DNA from: Bermanella marisrubri
GTDB lineage: Bacteria > Pseudomonadota > Gammaproteobacteria > Pseudomonadales > Oceanobacteraceae
DNA length: 64,000 nucleotides
NCBI RefSeq assembly: GCF_012295615.1
Contig: NZ_CP051183.1
Location: 393,501-457,500 of the forward strand
Direction: 5' to 3'
Both the position numbers and the translations under genes were made by a program. The first letter of the stretch is position 1; every line of letters starts with the position of its first letter. Of this stretch, positions 8,059 to 16,445 are shown piece after piece. The notes under the pieces are model-generated. The model was not told the DNA's origin and made no database searches. It was given only the letters and a program-made list of their open reading frames with translations.

Positions 8059-8522
8059 TTTCGATACTTACTGATTTGGCTTTCTTTTCCTTTCCATTTT
8101 TCCTTCCACTGGGTTAAACAGCCGTGCTTAAAGTTGAAGATGCGATTAACGTGATCGCCCAGATATGTCCACTTGTTTCTTTTCATTGACGTGGGCTGGC
8201 CTAAACGTTTTCTAATATCCTGTTTTTTCATGCCGACTTTATATTTATCTTTTACTCGTAAATTACGAAGTTCATAAGAGGGAATAAAAGGGCAGGTACT
8301 TTGCTTCTGATTTTTCTTAGCTGGTTTTGACTGCTTAATTGTAACGTTAGGAATGGTTTTGTATTCGGTTTCTATGGCTTGGGGTTGATAGCTAATACTG
8401 TTGTTGTCACTCTGACAAGGATTGGCTTGATAGCTCACAGCCCCCGTGGGATCAACGCACTTATGAACTTCGCCGTGTGCTTGAAAACTCAATAATAAAA
8501 TCAACACAGCATGATACTTCAA
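8055..8522 (-). CDS. DUF4124-type secreted protein with OmlA/SmpA-like motif
   Basis: The mature part begins HKCVDPTGAVSYQANPC, a DUF4124-type motif with a cysteine pair, seen in many secreted gammaproteobacterial proteins. A later KVGMKKQDIRKRLGQPT resembles the helical motif of the SmpA/OmlA family. The ORF is open to an ATG at 8612, but that gives a hydrophilic N-terminus before the signal peptide. I chose the TTG at 8522. AAGGGG lies 6 nt before it, and it starts a clean signal peptide (MKYHAVLILLLSFQAHG) of a 155-residue protein. Its function is unknown. The stop overlaps the convergent gene's stop. Confidence 0.72.
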   Translation of the reverse strand: MKYHAVLILLLSFQAHGEVHKCVDPTGAVSYQANPCQSDNNSISYQPQAIETEYKTIPNVTIKQSKPAKKNQKQSTCPFIPSYELRNLRVKDKYKVGMKKQDIRKRLGQPTSMKRNKWTYLGDHVNRIFNFKHGCLTQWKEKWKGKESQISKYRN

Positions 8523-8727
8523 TTGAGACCCCTTATCTCCATGTGAATCTTGGAAAGATAATGAAAGCGGCTTATAGGAAGGTAAAGGTCGAGGGCGATT
8601 TTGTTTGTGCAAATGAGCAATACGTATGAGAAAGAGTTCGGACTATCAATGCAAAAGTATGATAGAATAAGGTTAGTTAGAAGAGTGCATAAGCTTAGAT
8701 TCTGAGCATAGGAGTTCTCCTAGATAT

Positions 8728-8799
8728 TTGATATATGAGCCGAATAAATCTATTATTTGGATCATATATTGAGCCGAATAATAGGTTTATTCGGCTCAT
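8728..8799 (+). promoter_or_regulatory. fic promoter overlapped by a 23-bp inverted repeat
   Basis: A sigma-70 promoter, TTGATA at 8728-8733 and TATTAT at 8751-8756 with a 17-nt spacer, points at the Fic gene. Two 23-nt inverted arms at 8735-8757 and 8777-8799 begin ATGAGCCGAATAAA and match with one mismatch. The left arm covers the spacer and the -10 box. An extra GAGCCGAATA half copy lies at 8771-8780. This layout is expected of a repressor operator. The gap from 8523 to 8823 holds little else that I can name. Confidence 0.75.
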
Positions 8800-8823
8800 G
8801 GTCCGCGGGTCATGGAGATATAG

Positions 8824-9936
8824 ATGCAACAGTGGATATGGCAGAAGGCCGCTTGGCCTCATTTTACATGGTCTAAAGATCAAGTTGCTGAAAAGCTTAA
8901 TCAGACAGAAGCCCAGTTGCAGTCTTTGCTCTCGAAGGCTGGTGCTTTATCGGATGAAGATATACTGCTAGATACGTTGCTGCAAAACGTTCTGAGTTCA
9001 TCGGCCATTGAAGAGGAGTTTTTGAATGCCGAATCGGTCCGATCATCATTGGCTAAGAGGTTAGATGTGTCTGCAAATGCCCCGGTAAGTGATCGTTCAG
9101 AAGGGGTCGCTCAATTGATGATGGATGTGGTGGACAACGTAAATGAAGAGCTAACATTAGATCGCTTGTTTCATTGGCATAGGTGGCTCTTTCCTGAAAG
9201 TGTCTATAGCTTGGCTAAGTTAAGGGTGGGGCAATTGAGAGGCGATGAACCCATGCAAGTTGTTTCTGGCCGATTGGATCGCCCAGTTGTTCATTTTGAA
9301 GCACCACCTAAAAGCCAATTAGTTTCAGATTTAAGTGTTTTTATTAAGTGGTTTGAAGAGAGTAGACAAGATAATGCGTTACCTGACCTAGTACGTGTGG
9401 CCTTGGTTCACTTTTGGTTTATTACGCTTCATCCATTTGATGATGGTAACGGTCGTATCGCGCGAGCACTGACGGATTTAGCATTAGGGCAAGCGTACCC
9501 AAACTCTACTCGCTTGTTGAGTTTGTCTTTGTCCATATTGAATGATCGAAAAGGCTACTATGAGATATTAGAGCGCTGTCAAAAGTCAGGCTTAGATGTA
9601 TCGGAATGGATACAGTGGTTTTTAGACTCTGTATTAAGCAGTATTCAGCATTCAGAAAAACAAATAGAACGCAGTCGGTTTAAAGCGCGGTTTTGGAAAC
9701 AACACGTTCATCACGGCTTAAATAAAGAACAAATAAAAGTGTTGAACCGTTTGTTAGATGGTGGTGAAAAAGGGTTTGAACACGGTATTAGTGCAAGCCA
9801 ATATCAAAAAGTAGCTAAGGTGAGTAAAGCCACAGCGACAAGGCATTTATCTGATTTAGTTAGACGTGAGTGTTTGCAAAAACTCCCCGGTGGGGGACGA
9901 AGCACTCGCTATCACATTAAAGGATGGATCCTTTAG
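8824..9936 (+). CDS. Fic family protein with DUF4172 N-terminus and C-terminal winged helix
   Basis: Fic enzymes transfer AMP or a related nucleotide group to a target protein. The 370-residue product has a DUF4172-like N-terminus and the core motif HPFDDGNGRIAR, with catalytic H203. An inhibitory-helix type motif, SSAIEEE (S59-E63), lies N-terminal to the core, as in class II self-inhibited Fic proteins. The usual next residue G or N is E here. The C-terminal 80 residues (SKATATRHLSDL, GGGRSTRYH) look like a winged helix-turn-helix and probably bind DNA. GGAG lies before the ATG, and a promoter-overlapping palindrome just upstream suggests autoregulation. Confidence 0.9.
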   Translation: MQQWIWQKAAWPHFTWSKDQVAEKLNQTEAQLQSLLSKAGALSDEDILLDTLLQNVLSSSAIEEEFLNAESVRSSLAKRLDVSANAPVSDRSEGVAQLMMDVVDNVNEELTLDRLFHWHRWLFPESVYSLAKLRVGQLRGDEPMQVVSGRLDRPVVHFEAPPKSQLVSDLSVFIKWFEESRQDNALPDLVRVALVHFWFITLHPFDDGNGRIARALTDLALGQAYPNSTRLLSLSLSILNDRKGYYEILERCQKSGLDVSEWIQWFLDSVLSSIQHSEKQIERSRFKARFWKQHVHHGLNKEQIKVLNRLLDGGEKGFEHGISASQYQKVAKVSKATATRHLSDLVRRECLQKLPGGGRSTRYHIKGWIL

Positions 9937-9942
9937 TCAATA

Positions 9943-10884
9943 CTAAGCACTGCGTAAACCACTGCTGATGGCCTCATCCAGCAACCATTTTCTTAGGAGT
10001 TGCAAGCCTCGCTCTTTGCGCCGACTGGTTTTCCAAGCAAAATAAAACTCATCTCCTGTCATGACTAAATGGCAGGGTAATCTGACAAAATCTTCAGAAT
10101 CCTTGGTAGTGCTCAGCATGTAATCATTGGTTAATACGATTCCCTGATGAAAGCGCGCTGCCTCCAATGCTAAGAGCATGTGACTAAAGTGCTGCACATT
10201 AGCGTGCTTGGGAATACTTGCATCAACGGCTTTGTACCATGCTTGCCAATCCCCTGCGGTTTTATCAAATATGCTATGAGTGGAAAGCAATGGGAACTGG
10301 GAAATGTCGTCGGTGGATAGCGGAAGCGTTTCGGCCTCTGCGCTCTCTCTGCCTAGTTCACGACGCATCTTTTGCCAGTAGTCTTGACTGCATACAGGGA
10401 ATAAACGCTCCACATAAAGCAGCTCGTAACTATAGGCAGGTGACTCCTTATGGATGGTAATAAAGCAATCCGCCACACGATCTGAAAGCACTGGGCTCTC
10501 AATACTCATTTCTAGGGAAAGCTCCACTTGTGGGTGCAAGCGTTGCAAATCAGGTAAGCGCGGTACCAGCCAGCGTACCGCAAACGAACTAAAAACCGAT
10601 AGACGCAGACGAGACTCTTCGTGTCCAAGCAACTGTTCGCTAGCACGTTCGATTTGCAATAGCGCCGTGCTAATGCCGTCTAAATACTGTCGACCTTCAT
10701 CGGTAAGGCTAAGTGTGCGGCCATTGCGCCAAAACAGTTGCTCCCCTAAATAGGTTTCTAGCTGCTTGATCTGATGACTTATGGCGCTTTGACTAACGGC
10801 CAACTCATCCGCTGCAAGGGAAAAGCTATTCAGTCGGGCCACGGCCTCAAACACTGGCAAGGCTTTTAGTGGAGGTAATTTCAT
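9943..10884 (-). CDS. LysR-type transcriptional regulator (GcvA-like)
   Basis: The 313-residue product has an N-terminal winged helix (FSLAADELAVSQSAISHQIKQLE, residues about 21-43, with the recognition helix near SQSAISHQ) and a C-terminal periplasmic-binding-type sensor domain. The opening KLPPLKALPVFEAVARLNSF resembles the GcvA subgroup. It is transcribed divergently from an EamA transporter gene 108 bp away, and the usual expectation is that it controls that gene. The ligand is unknown. Confidence 0.9.
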   Translation of the reverse strand: MKLPPLKALPVFEAVARLNSFSLAADELAVSQSAISHQIKQLETYLGEQLFWRNGRTLSLTDEGRQYLDGISTALLQIERASEQLLGHEESRLRLSVFSSFAVRWLVPRLPDLQRLHPQVELSLEMSIESPVLSDRVADCFITIHKESPAYSYELLYVERLFPVCSQDYWQKMRRELGRESAEAETLPLSTDDISQFPLLSTHSIFDKTAGDWQAWYKAVDASIPKHANVQHFSHMLLALEAARFHQGIVLTNDYMLSTTKDSEDFVRLPCHLVMTGDEFYFAWKTSRRKERGLQLLRKWLLDEAISSGLRSA

Positions 10885-10992
10885 TATCTAAAAAACTAAT
10901 GTGTAGTGATTAAATATCATTTTATCGGATAGTACTACGAGTATAGAGTGCCTGGCAAAACCGACACCGCAGATAGAAGTAGGAGGGATCAT

Positions 10993-11886
10993 ATGTCAGG
11001 TAAAACCGTTAATAGCGCGATTTTGTTGTTGATCATCGGCAATGCATTGGCATTGATCTCCGATGTGTTTATTAAGTTATTGGAGCCAGGAGCACCTATT
11101 TTTCAGTTTGCTTTTGTTCGCTGTGTGATTTCAGTTTTGTTGTTATTGCCGCTGGCGAGCAAGCTAGACCGAGACAACTTGTTTGCCGGGTTCAAGATTC
11201 ATATCGTGCGGGCTCATGTGCATTTGGTTGGGCTTTTATGCATGGTGATCGCTCTTGCTCATTTACCTTTAGCTACGGCCAATGCTGTGTTCTATGCCGC
11301 ACCTCTATTAGTCATGGTGTTATCGGCAGTGTTTTTCAGTGAGAAACTCACGCCACTAAGTGTAACCGCGGTATTCAGCGGGTTTGCAGGCATCATCGTG
11401 ATATTGCGTCCAATAGAGTTTAATTGGGCCGCCATTGCTGCATTGGGCTCAGCCTTTACATTGGCGATTAGTGCAGTGATGGTGCGTCGTTTGCCAAAGG
11501 AGCAATCGACCACGCATAAACTGTTTTTAAATTACTTATTGATATTGCCCGCTGCTGGTGCCTTGGCATGGTGGGAAGGAGCCGCTTGGAGTACAGAGAT
11601 TCTACTCAGCGCGTTGGGCTCTGCTGTGTTTATTCTGGGTTACAACATGACAGTATTGCTGGCGTATCACCAAGTGGATGCTAATCAGGTGACCAGCGCA
11701 GAATATACTGGGTTAATTTGGGCCGTCGCCATTGGCTGGGTATTCTTTGCAGAGGTACCGGATATTTGGTTCTTAGTGGGCAGTTTGATGATTGTGGTGC
11801 CGTTATTATTGATTGGCTTACAACATGGTCGCCGTAAGCAACCGGCTCGCGGTTTTAATGGTGCGACTGAGCAAGTGTCTGTCTGA
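10993..11886 (+). CDS. EamA/DMT family transporter
   Basis: An inner-membrane carrier of the drug/metabolite transporter superfamily, 297 residues with about ten predicted membrane helices and two EamA repeats. The substrate is unknown; relatives export amino acids and metabolites. I chose the ATG at 10993 because AGGAGGG lies 6 nt upstream. The longer frame from 10948 has a hydrophilic, charged start without a ribosome binding site. It pairs with the divergent LysR regulator. Degenerate palindromic repeats follow the stop. Confidence 0.88.
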   Translation: MSGKTVNSAILLLIIGNALALISDVFIKLLEPGAPIFQFAFVRCVISVLLLLPLASKLDRDNLFAGFKIHIVRAHVHLVGLLCMVIALAHLPLATANAVFYAAPLLVMVLSAVFFSEKLTPLSVTAVFSGFAGIIVILRPIEFNWAAIAALGSAFTLAISAVMVRRLPKEQSTTHKLFLNYLLILPAAGALAWWEGAAWSTEILLSALGSAVFILGYNMTVLLAYHQVDANQVTSAEYTGLIWAVAIGWVFFAEVPDIWFLVGSLMIVVPLLLIGLQHGRRKQPARGFNGATEQVSV

Positions 11887-11897
11887 TGACGATTACT

Positions 11898-12065
11898 GGA
11901 TTCCCGCCTTCGCGGGAATGACGAACCATTACCCTCAGCTTGACTGACCCTTCGTCATCCTCCGTCGGGAGCACACGAAAACCTGATCGGAGGATCCACT
12001 TAAATAGTGTTGAATGTTGAGTTGCTAATGACGAACCGTCACCCTCAACTTGATTGAGGGTCCAT
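11898..12065. repeat. Degenerate palindromic repeat cluster
   Basis: Several hairpins of the GTCATTC/GAATGAC family lie between the EamA and universal stress genes. They include GGATTCCCGCC/CGCGGGAATGAC at the start, an imperfect TCATCCTCCG/CGGAGGATCCA pair, and CACCCTCAACTTGATTGAGGGTCCA at the end. A TGTTGAATGTTGAG trace of the heptamer repeat is also present. Some of these may act as terminators for the two convergent genes. Confidence 0.75.
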
Positions 12066-12080
12066 CTAATTCAATCGAGG

Positions 12081-12926
12081 TTAACGCAATACCAATAATG
12101 GAATCTTGCTGCTGGCAATCATCTTTGAGGTATTGCTACCCACAAAGAATTCACGCAAGCGTGTATGGCCATAGGCACCCATGACCATTAATTCGATCTT
12201 ATGGTTTTGCTTAAACGCATCCAGTGCATCAAGCACATCACCATTAAGCAAGTGACCTTCAATATCCAGTCCGTTTTGCTTTAAGGTATCCACAGCGTTA
12301 TCCAGTGTGGCTTGTTCTTTATCAGAACCTACCATGACGATGTGGCCTTTGATGCCTTTTAACAAAGGACTATCAGCAAAACGTTTTAACGCGTCCTGAG
12401 CGGTCTGGCTCCCGTCATAGGCAATCATGAAGTTTTGCGGAGCGGAAAACTCACCAATGTTTAAAAGCAAAGGCGTTTGGATGCCGCGCACAACACGCTC
12501 GATGTGAGCACCAATGGCGCCGCTATTGAGGTCATGGCCTTCCCCTAGTCGACCTAAAACAAAAATACGATTTTCGTCTTGAAGGTCTTGCAGAGATTCT
12601 AATAAATCACCATGGCGTTGCTGCTTTTCAACCTGGTCAACACCGTGCTCGCGTACGCGCGCTTCTGCATCTTCCAACATGTGCTTGCCATGCTCTAGCG
12701 CGATTTTGCCGCGCTGTGCATCCAGCTCAACCAGTTCATCTAAAAGATGTTCACGACTGCCCAAGCCAATGGCACCAGAGAAGTCTTCTCGTGCAGGGAT
12801 GTTTGTTTTTTCTAAAACATGTAGCAACTTTAGCGGAACGTTTAATTGCTTGCTTGCCCAAGCTGCTGCATCACATACCGATGTGGAAAGCGCTGAGCCA
12901 TCAATGCACGCGGTAATTTTTTTCAT
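12081..12926 (-). CDS. Tandem universal stress protein
   Basis: The 281-residue product has two UspA-type domains. The first (about residues 1-140) starts KKITACIDGS. The second (about 150-281) starts NFMIAYDGSQTAQDALK and ends with the nucleotide-binding pattern GAYGHTRLREFFVGSNTS, followed by PLLVLR. Such proteins bind ATP and act in stress survival in the cytosol. It starts 22 nt after the SulP transporter stop, with GGGAG before the ATG, so the two form one operon. Usp-SulP pairing suggests a regulatory role towards the transporter, which is inference. Confidence 0.88.
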   Translation of the reverse strand: MKKITACIDGSALSTSVCDAAAWASKQLNVPLKLLHVLEKTNIPAREDFSGAIGLGSREHLLDELVELDAQRGKIALEHGKHMLEDAEARVREHGVDQVEKQQRHGDLLESLQDLQDENRIFVLGRLGEGHDLNSGAIGAHIERVVRGIQTPLLLNIGEFSAPQNFMIAYDGSQTAQDALKRFADSPLLKGIKGHIVMVGSDKEQATLDNAVDTLKQNGLDIEGHLLNGDVLDALDAFKQNHKIELMVMGAYGHTRLREFFVGSNTSKMIASSKIPLLVLR

Positions 12927-12948
12927 GGTGCTGTCTCCCTAAAGCCGT

Positions 12949-14433
12949 TTAGTGTCCAGCCATCATTTTTTCTACTTCTGCAGGGTCATCATGAATAGCG
13001 AACTTATCAACAACCGTTGCTGTTGCTTCGTTCATGCCGATGATCTCAACATTTGCCCCTTCACGGCGGAATTTAATCACCACCTTATCTAATGCCGATA
13101 CTGCACTAATATCCCAAAGGTGAGCATGACTTAGATCTAATATCACATGTTCAGCAGCTTCTTTAAAGTCAAAGGCATCCACAAATTTATCAGCAGAGGC
13201 AAAGAAAACCTGACCTGTAACTTGGTAAACACGCTTGTTATCTTCGTTGACGCTCTTAACCACCATAAAACGGCTAATTTTGTTGGCAAAGAATAGGGAA
13301 GCCAATAGCACACCAACGAATACGCCCAACGCAAGGTTGTGAGTCGCAACTACTACCGCAACCGTTGATACCATAACAATGTTGGTAGAAAGCGGGTGCT
13401 TCTTCAGATTGATCACAGATTCCCAAGAAAAGGTACCGATGGATACCATGATCATCACCGCAACTAGCGCGGCCATTGGGATTTGACCAATCCACTCATC
13501 TAAGAAGACCACCATGATGAGTAGCAGTAGGCCCGCTGTAAATGTAGATAAGCGACCACGTCCACCTGATTTTACGTTAATGATGGATTGACCAATCATG
13601 GCACAGCCGGCCATGCCACCCAAAAGGCCAGAGCCAATGTTAGCAATACCTTGGCCTTTGCATTCACGGTTTTTATCGCTTTCGGTATCGGTCAAATCAT
13701 CAACGATGGTCGCCGTCATCATGGATTCCAAAAGACCGACAATGGCTAGACCAATTGAATAAGGTGCAATGATCATAAGAGTTTCTAGATTAAGAGGAAC
13801 ATCTGGCCAAAGGAAAATCGGTAAGGTGTCTGGCAGCTCACCCATATCACCTACGGTGCGAATATCCAAACCAACAATCATTGAAAGTGCCGTCAAAGAA
13901 ACAATGCAGACAAGTGGTGATGGAACACTTTTACCAATCCCCGGAATCAATGGAAACAAGTAAATAATACCTAGACCTGCAGCAGTCATGGCATACACAT
14001 GCCAAGTCACATCAGTCAGCTCGGGAAGTTGCGCCATGAAAATCAAGATCGCCAGAGCATTCACAAAGCCAGTGACAACCGAGCGAGAAACAAAACGCAT
14101 CAAACTGCCCAGTTTTAAGTAGCCAGCGGCAATCTGCAGGACACCGGTTAGTAGCGTGGCCGCTAATAAATATTGCAGGCCGTGCTCTTTAACTAGTGTC
14201 ACCATTAATAGTGCCATGGCACCGGTAGCAGCGCTGATCATGCCTGGTCGACCGCCGACAAACGCGATAATCACGGCAATACAGAAAGAAGCATATAAAC
14301 CCACTTTAGGGTCTACGCCAGCAATGATGGAAAACGCGATGGCCTCGGGAATTAAGGCAAGGGCGACCACTGTGCCAGCCAGTAGGTCGTTTTTAATGTT
14401 CGAGAACCACTCTCGTTGCATTGTTTCTATCAT
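12949..14433 (-). CDS. SulP family anion transporter with STAS domain
   Basis: SulP proteins carry sulfate, bicarbonate or dicarboxylates across the inner membrane. The N-terminal part has many membrane helices, with the signatures [17 protein letters not shown] and GLYASF near the start. The C-terminal about 110 residues form a STAS domain ([21 protein letters not shown]). The substrate cannot be told; bicarbonate or sulfate are both possible. The start is uncertain. The frame opens with a TTG at 14475, but I prefer ATG 14433 (494 residues), close to the conserved [15 protein letters not shown]. It is the first gene of an operon with the tandem universal stress protein. Confidence 0.87.
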   Translation of the reverse strand: MIETMQREWFSNIKNDLLAGTVVALALIPEAIAFSIIAGVDPKVGLYASFCIAVIIAFVGGRPGMISAATGAMALLMVTLVKEHGLQYLLAATLLTGVLQIAAGYLKLGSLMRFVSRSVVTGFVNALAILIFMAQLPELTDVTWHVYAMTAAGLGIIYLFPLIPGIGKSVPSPLVCIVSLTALSMIVGLDIRTVGDMGELPDTLPIFLWPDVPLNLETLMIIAPYSIGLAIVGLLESMMTATIVDDLTDTESDKNRECKGQGIANIGSGLLGGMAGCAMIGQSIINVKSGGRGRLSTFTAGLLLLIMVVFLDEWIGQIPMAALVAVMIMVSIGTFSWESVINLKKHPLSTNIVMVSTVAVVVATHNLALGVFVGVLLASLFFANKISRFMVVKSVNEDNKRVYQVTGQVFFASADKFVDAFDFKEAAEHVILDLSHAHLWDISAVSALDKVVIKFRREGANVEIIGMNEATATVVDKFAIHDDPAEVEKMMAGH

Positions 14434-14592
14434 GAAAAGGTTACCAGTATTTGGGTGTGCTTTTATGTCCGTCAAATGGGCTGCCTAATGATCAGAACAG
14501 GCGCATTGTATTCACTTCAATGTAGAATGAATTAGACGGGTTACCAGAAAATTAAAGGGCGCGAATTGTACATGAAATGAGCGGGGAAAGGT

Positions 14593-14617
14593 AGGAGCCC
14601 CGGTAGGTGGGGCTCCT
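14593..14617 (-). terminator. Perfect 9-bp hairpin downstream of the thiolase gene
   Basis: AGGAGCCCC pairs with GGGGCTCCT around a 7-nt loop, 53 nt past the thiolase stop. The trailing sequence on the minus strand is only moderately U-rich (ACCTTTCCCC). It probably terminates the thiolase transcript or protects its 3' end. Confidence 0.6.
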
Positions 14618-14669
14618 GACTTATCACTACGACTTGCTCATATAAAGCCGCAATGAAGTCACGACAGGC

Positions 14670-15857
14670 TTATAGCAACTCAATAGCCATCGCAGTGGCT
14701 TCACCACCACCAATACAAAGCGCCGCAACACCTTTGTTTTTGCCTTTCTGTTTCAGTGCGTTCATTAGAGTTACGATTAAGCGAGAACCAGTAGAACCGA
14801 CAGGGTGACCTTGTGCACATGCACCGCCGAAGATGTTGACGGTTTCAGGATCGAGACCTAGGTCCATGATTGGCATCATAGCAACCATGGCGAACGCTTC
14901 GTTGATTTCCCATAGGTCAACATCGCTAGCGGACCATTCAAGCTTTTTAAGAAGATTTTCAACAGCACCTACTGGCGCAATAGTGAACTCACTTGGGTGT
15001 TGAGATTGGGTCGCATGGCCAAGGATACGTGCCATCGGCTTAAGGCCACGAGCTTCTGCTTCGCTTTCGCGCATCAAAAGAAGTGCGGAAGCACCATCTG
15101 AGATAGAAGATGCGTTTGCTGCGGTGATGGTGCCGTCTTTAGCAAATGCAGGACGCAAGCTTGGGATCTTATCGATATTGGCATTGAAAGGCTGCTCATC
15201 GTGCTCAACCACAGTTTCGCTGCGACGGGTTTTTACGGTAACTGGAACGATTTCATCTTTTAATAGGCCTTTTTCGATGGCATCTTTCGCGCGAGTCAAA
15301 GACTGAATGGCATAGTTATCCATGTCTTCGCGGCTGATGTTGCGCTTATCTGCCACTTCTTGTGCGAAACTACCCATCAAGCGACCAGTTTCGGCATCTT
15401 CCAGGCCATCAAGGAACATGTGATCCATAGCCTGATCGCCATGACCCATACGGTAGCCACTGCGAGCATTCGGAAGGATGTAAGGAGCATTAGTCATGCT
15501 TTCCATACCGCCGGCAATCATGACATCGTTAGTGCCCGCTTTGATGAGATCGTGAGCGAACATGGTGGCTTTCATACCAGAACCACACAATTTATTGATG
15601 GTTGTTGCGCCAGTGGCATCTGGTAGACCTGCTTTACGCATGGCTTGACGAGCAGGGCCCTGCTTTAGACCCGCAGGCAGTACGTTCCCCATGATCACTT
15701 CTTGAATGTCTTCAGGCTTAAGACCAGCACGTTCAACGGCTTCTTTGATCACAATGCTGCCCAGTTCCGGCGCAGATAATGGTGCCAAGCTACCTTGGAA
15801 GCCACCCATTGGCGTACGTACACCACTTACAATAACCACAGAATCTTGCTTAGACAT
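14670..15857 (-). CDS. Acetyl-CoA C-acyltransferase (thiolase)
   Basis: A biosynthetic/degradative thiolase of 395 residues. It condenses two acetyl-CoA units or cleaves 3-ketoacyl-CoA, using an active-site cysteine (C91 in NKLCGSGM). A histidine in GGACAQGHPVG and a second cysteine in ALCIGGGEA complete the site. The GACAQGHPVG form is a slight variant of the common GAIALGHPIG. I chose the ATG at 15857: AGAGAGG lies about 6 nt before it, whereas the frame's first start at 15884 lacks one. It could serve fatty-acid breakdown or acetoacetyl-CoA supply. It is a single-gene unit. Confidence 0.92.
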   Translation of the reverse strand: MSKQDSVVIVSGVRTPMGGFQGSLAPLSAPELGSIVIKEAVERAGLKPEDIQEVIMGNVLPAGLKQGPARQAMRKAGLPDATGATTINKLCGSGMKATMFAHDLIKAGTNDVMIAGGMESMTNAPYILPNARSGYRMGHGDQAMDHMFLDGLEDAETGRLMGSFAQEVADKRNISREDMDNYAIQSLTRAKDAIEKGLLKDEIVPVTVKTRRSETVVEHDEQPFNANIDKIPSLRPAFAKDGTITAANASSISDGASALLLMRESEAEARGLKPMARILGHATQSQHPSEFTIAPVGAVENLLKKLEWSASDVDLWEINEAFAMVAMMPIMDLGLDPETVNIFGGACAQGHPVGSTGSRLIVTLMNALKQKGKNKGVAALCIGGGEATAMAIELL

Positions 15858-15918
15858 AAGCCTCTCTCTTTTCATGTCAGTCAAAACAGGCGGCGGATTG
15901 TAGCACGTTCCTTATTGG

Positions 15919-16113
15919 TGTTGAGTGTTGAATGTGATCGCCGTCATTCTCCACCTGATTGAGAATTCACGGCTCCGTCATCCTCTGGCTTGACCAGAGG
16001 ATTTATATGCGAGTCATTCCCTGATTGATCGAGAATCCATTTTACGCGTCATCCTCCGGCTTGACCGGAGGATCCACATGCAAGTCGTTCTCAGCTTGAC
16101 TGGGAATTCAAGA
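15919..16113. repeat. Degenerate palindromic repeat cluster
   Basis: At least four hairpins of the GTCATTC/GAATCCA family follow one another, such as CATCCTCCGGCTTGACCGG and its close relative CATCCTCTGGCTTGACCAG. A two-unit heptamer trace (GTGTTGAGTGTTGAA) precedes them. The remaining gap to the lipase gene (16114-16445) is AT-rich and presumably carries its promoter; a TATAGT box is visible near 16360 but has no good -35 partner. Confidence 0.78.
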
Positions 16114-16445
16114 CAATCGTGTTATTCACAAGATTAATTTAGACAAAACGCGCCCATTATTCGAATTTATGTCAATTCATAGATAAGAATCACTTGATCT
16201 ATTGTTCGACCATACAATATTGTTCAGCTATTAGTGCTAGAACTCTAAAGTTGGTACAGATGTATTTCATTCAAACGGGTGTTTGAAAGAAAATGCCTCG
16301 AAGCCTAGGTGCTAGGCGGTTAATCATACTTTAGAGTGATCTTAATCAGGCGGGCCTTGGCTATAGTCAGAGGCGGTCTAAGCTTTCAAAAGCGCTGCTA
16401 CACCCAAGCAGTTAAAGAATAATAAAACCAAGGGGAAATACTCCT

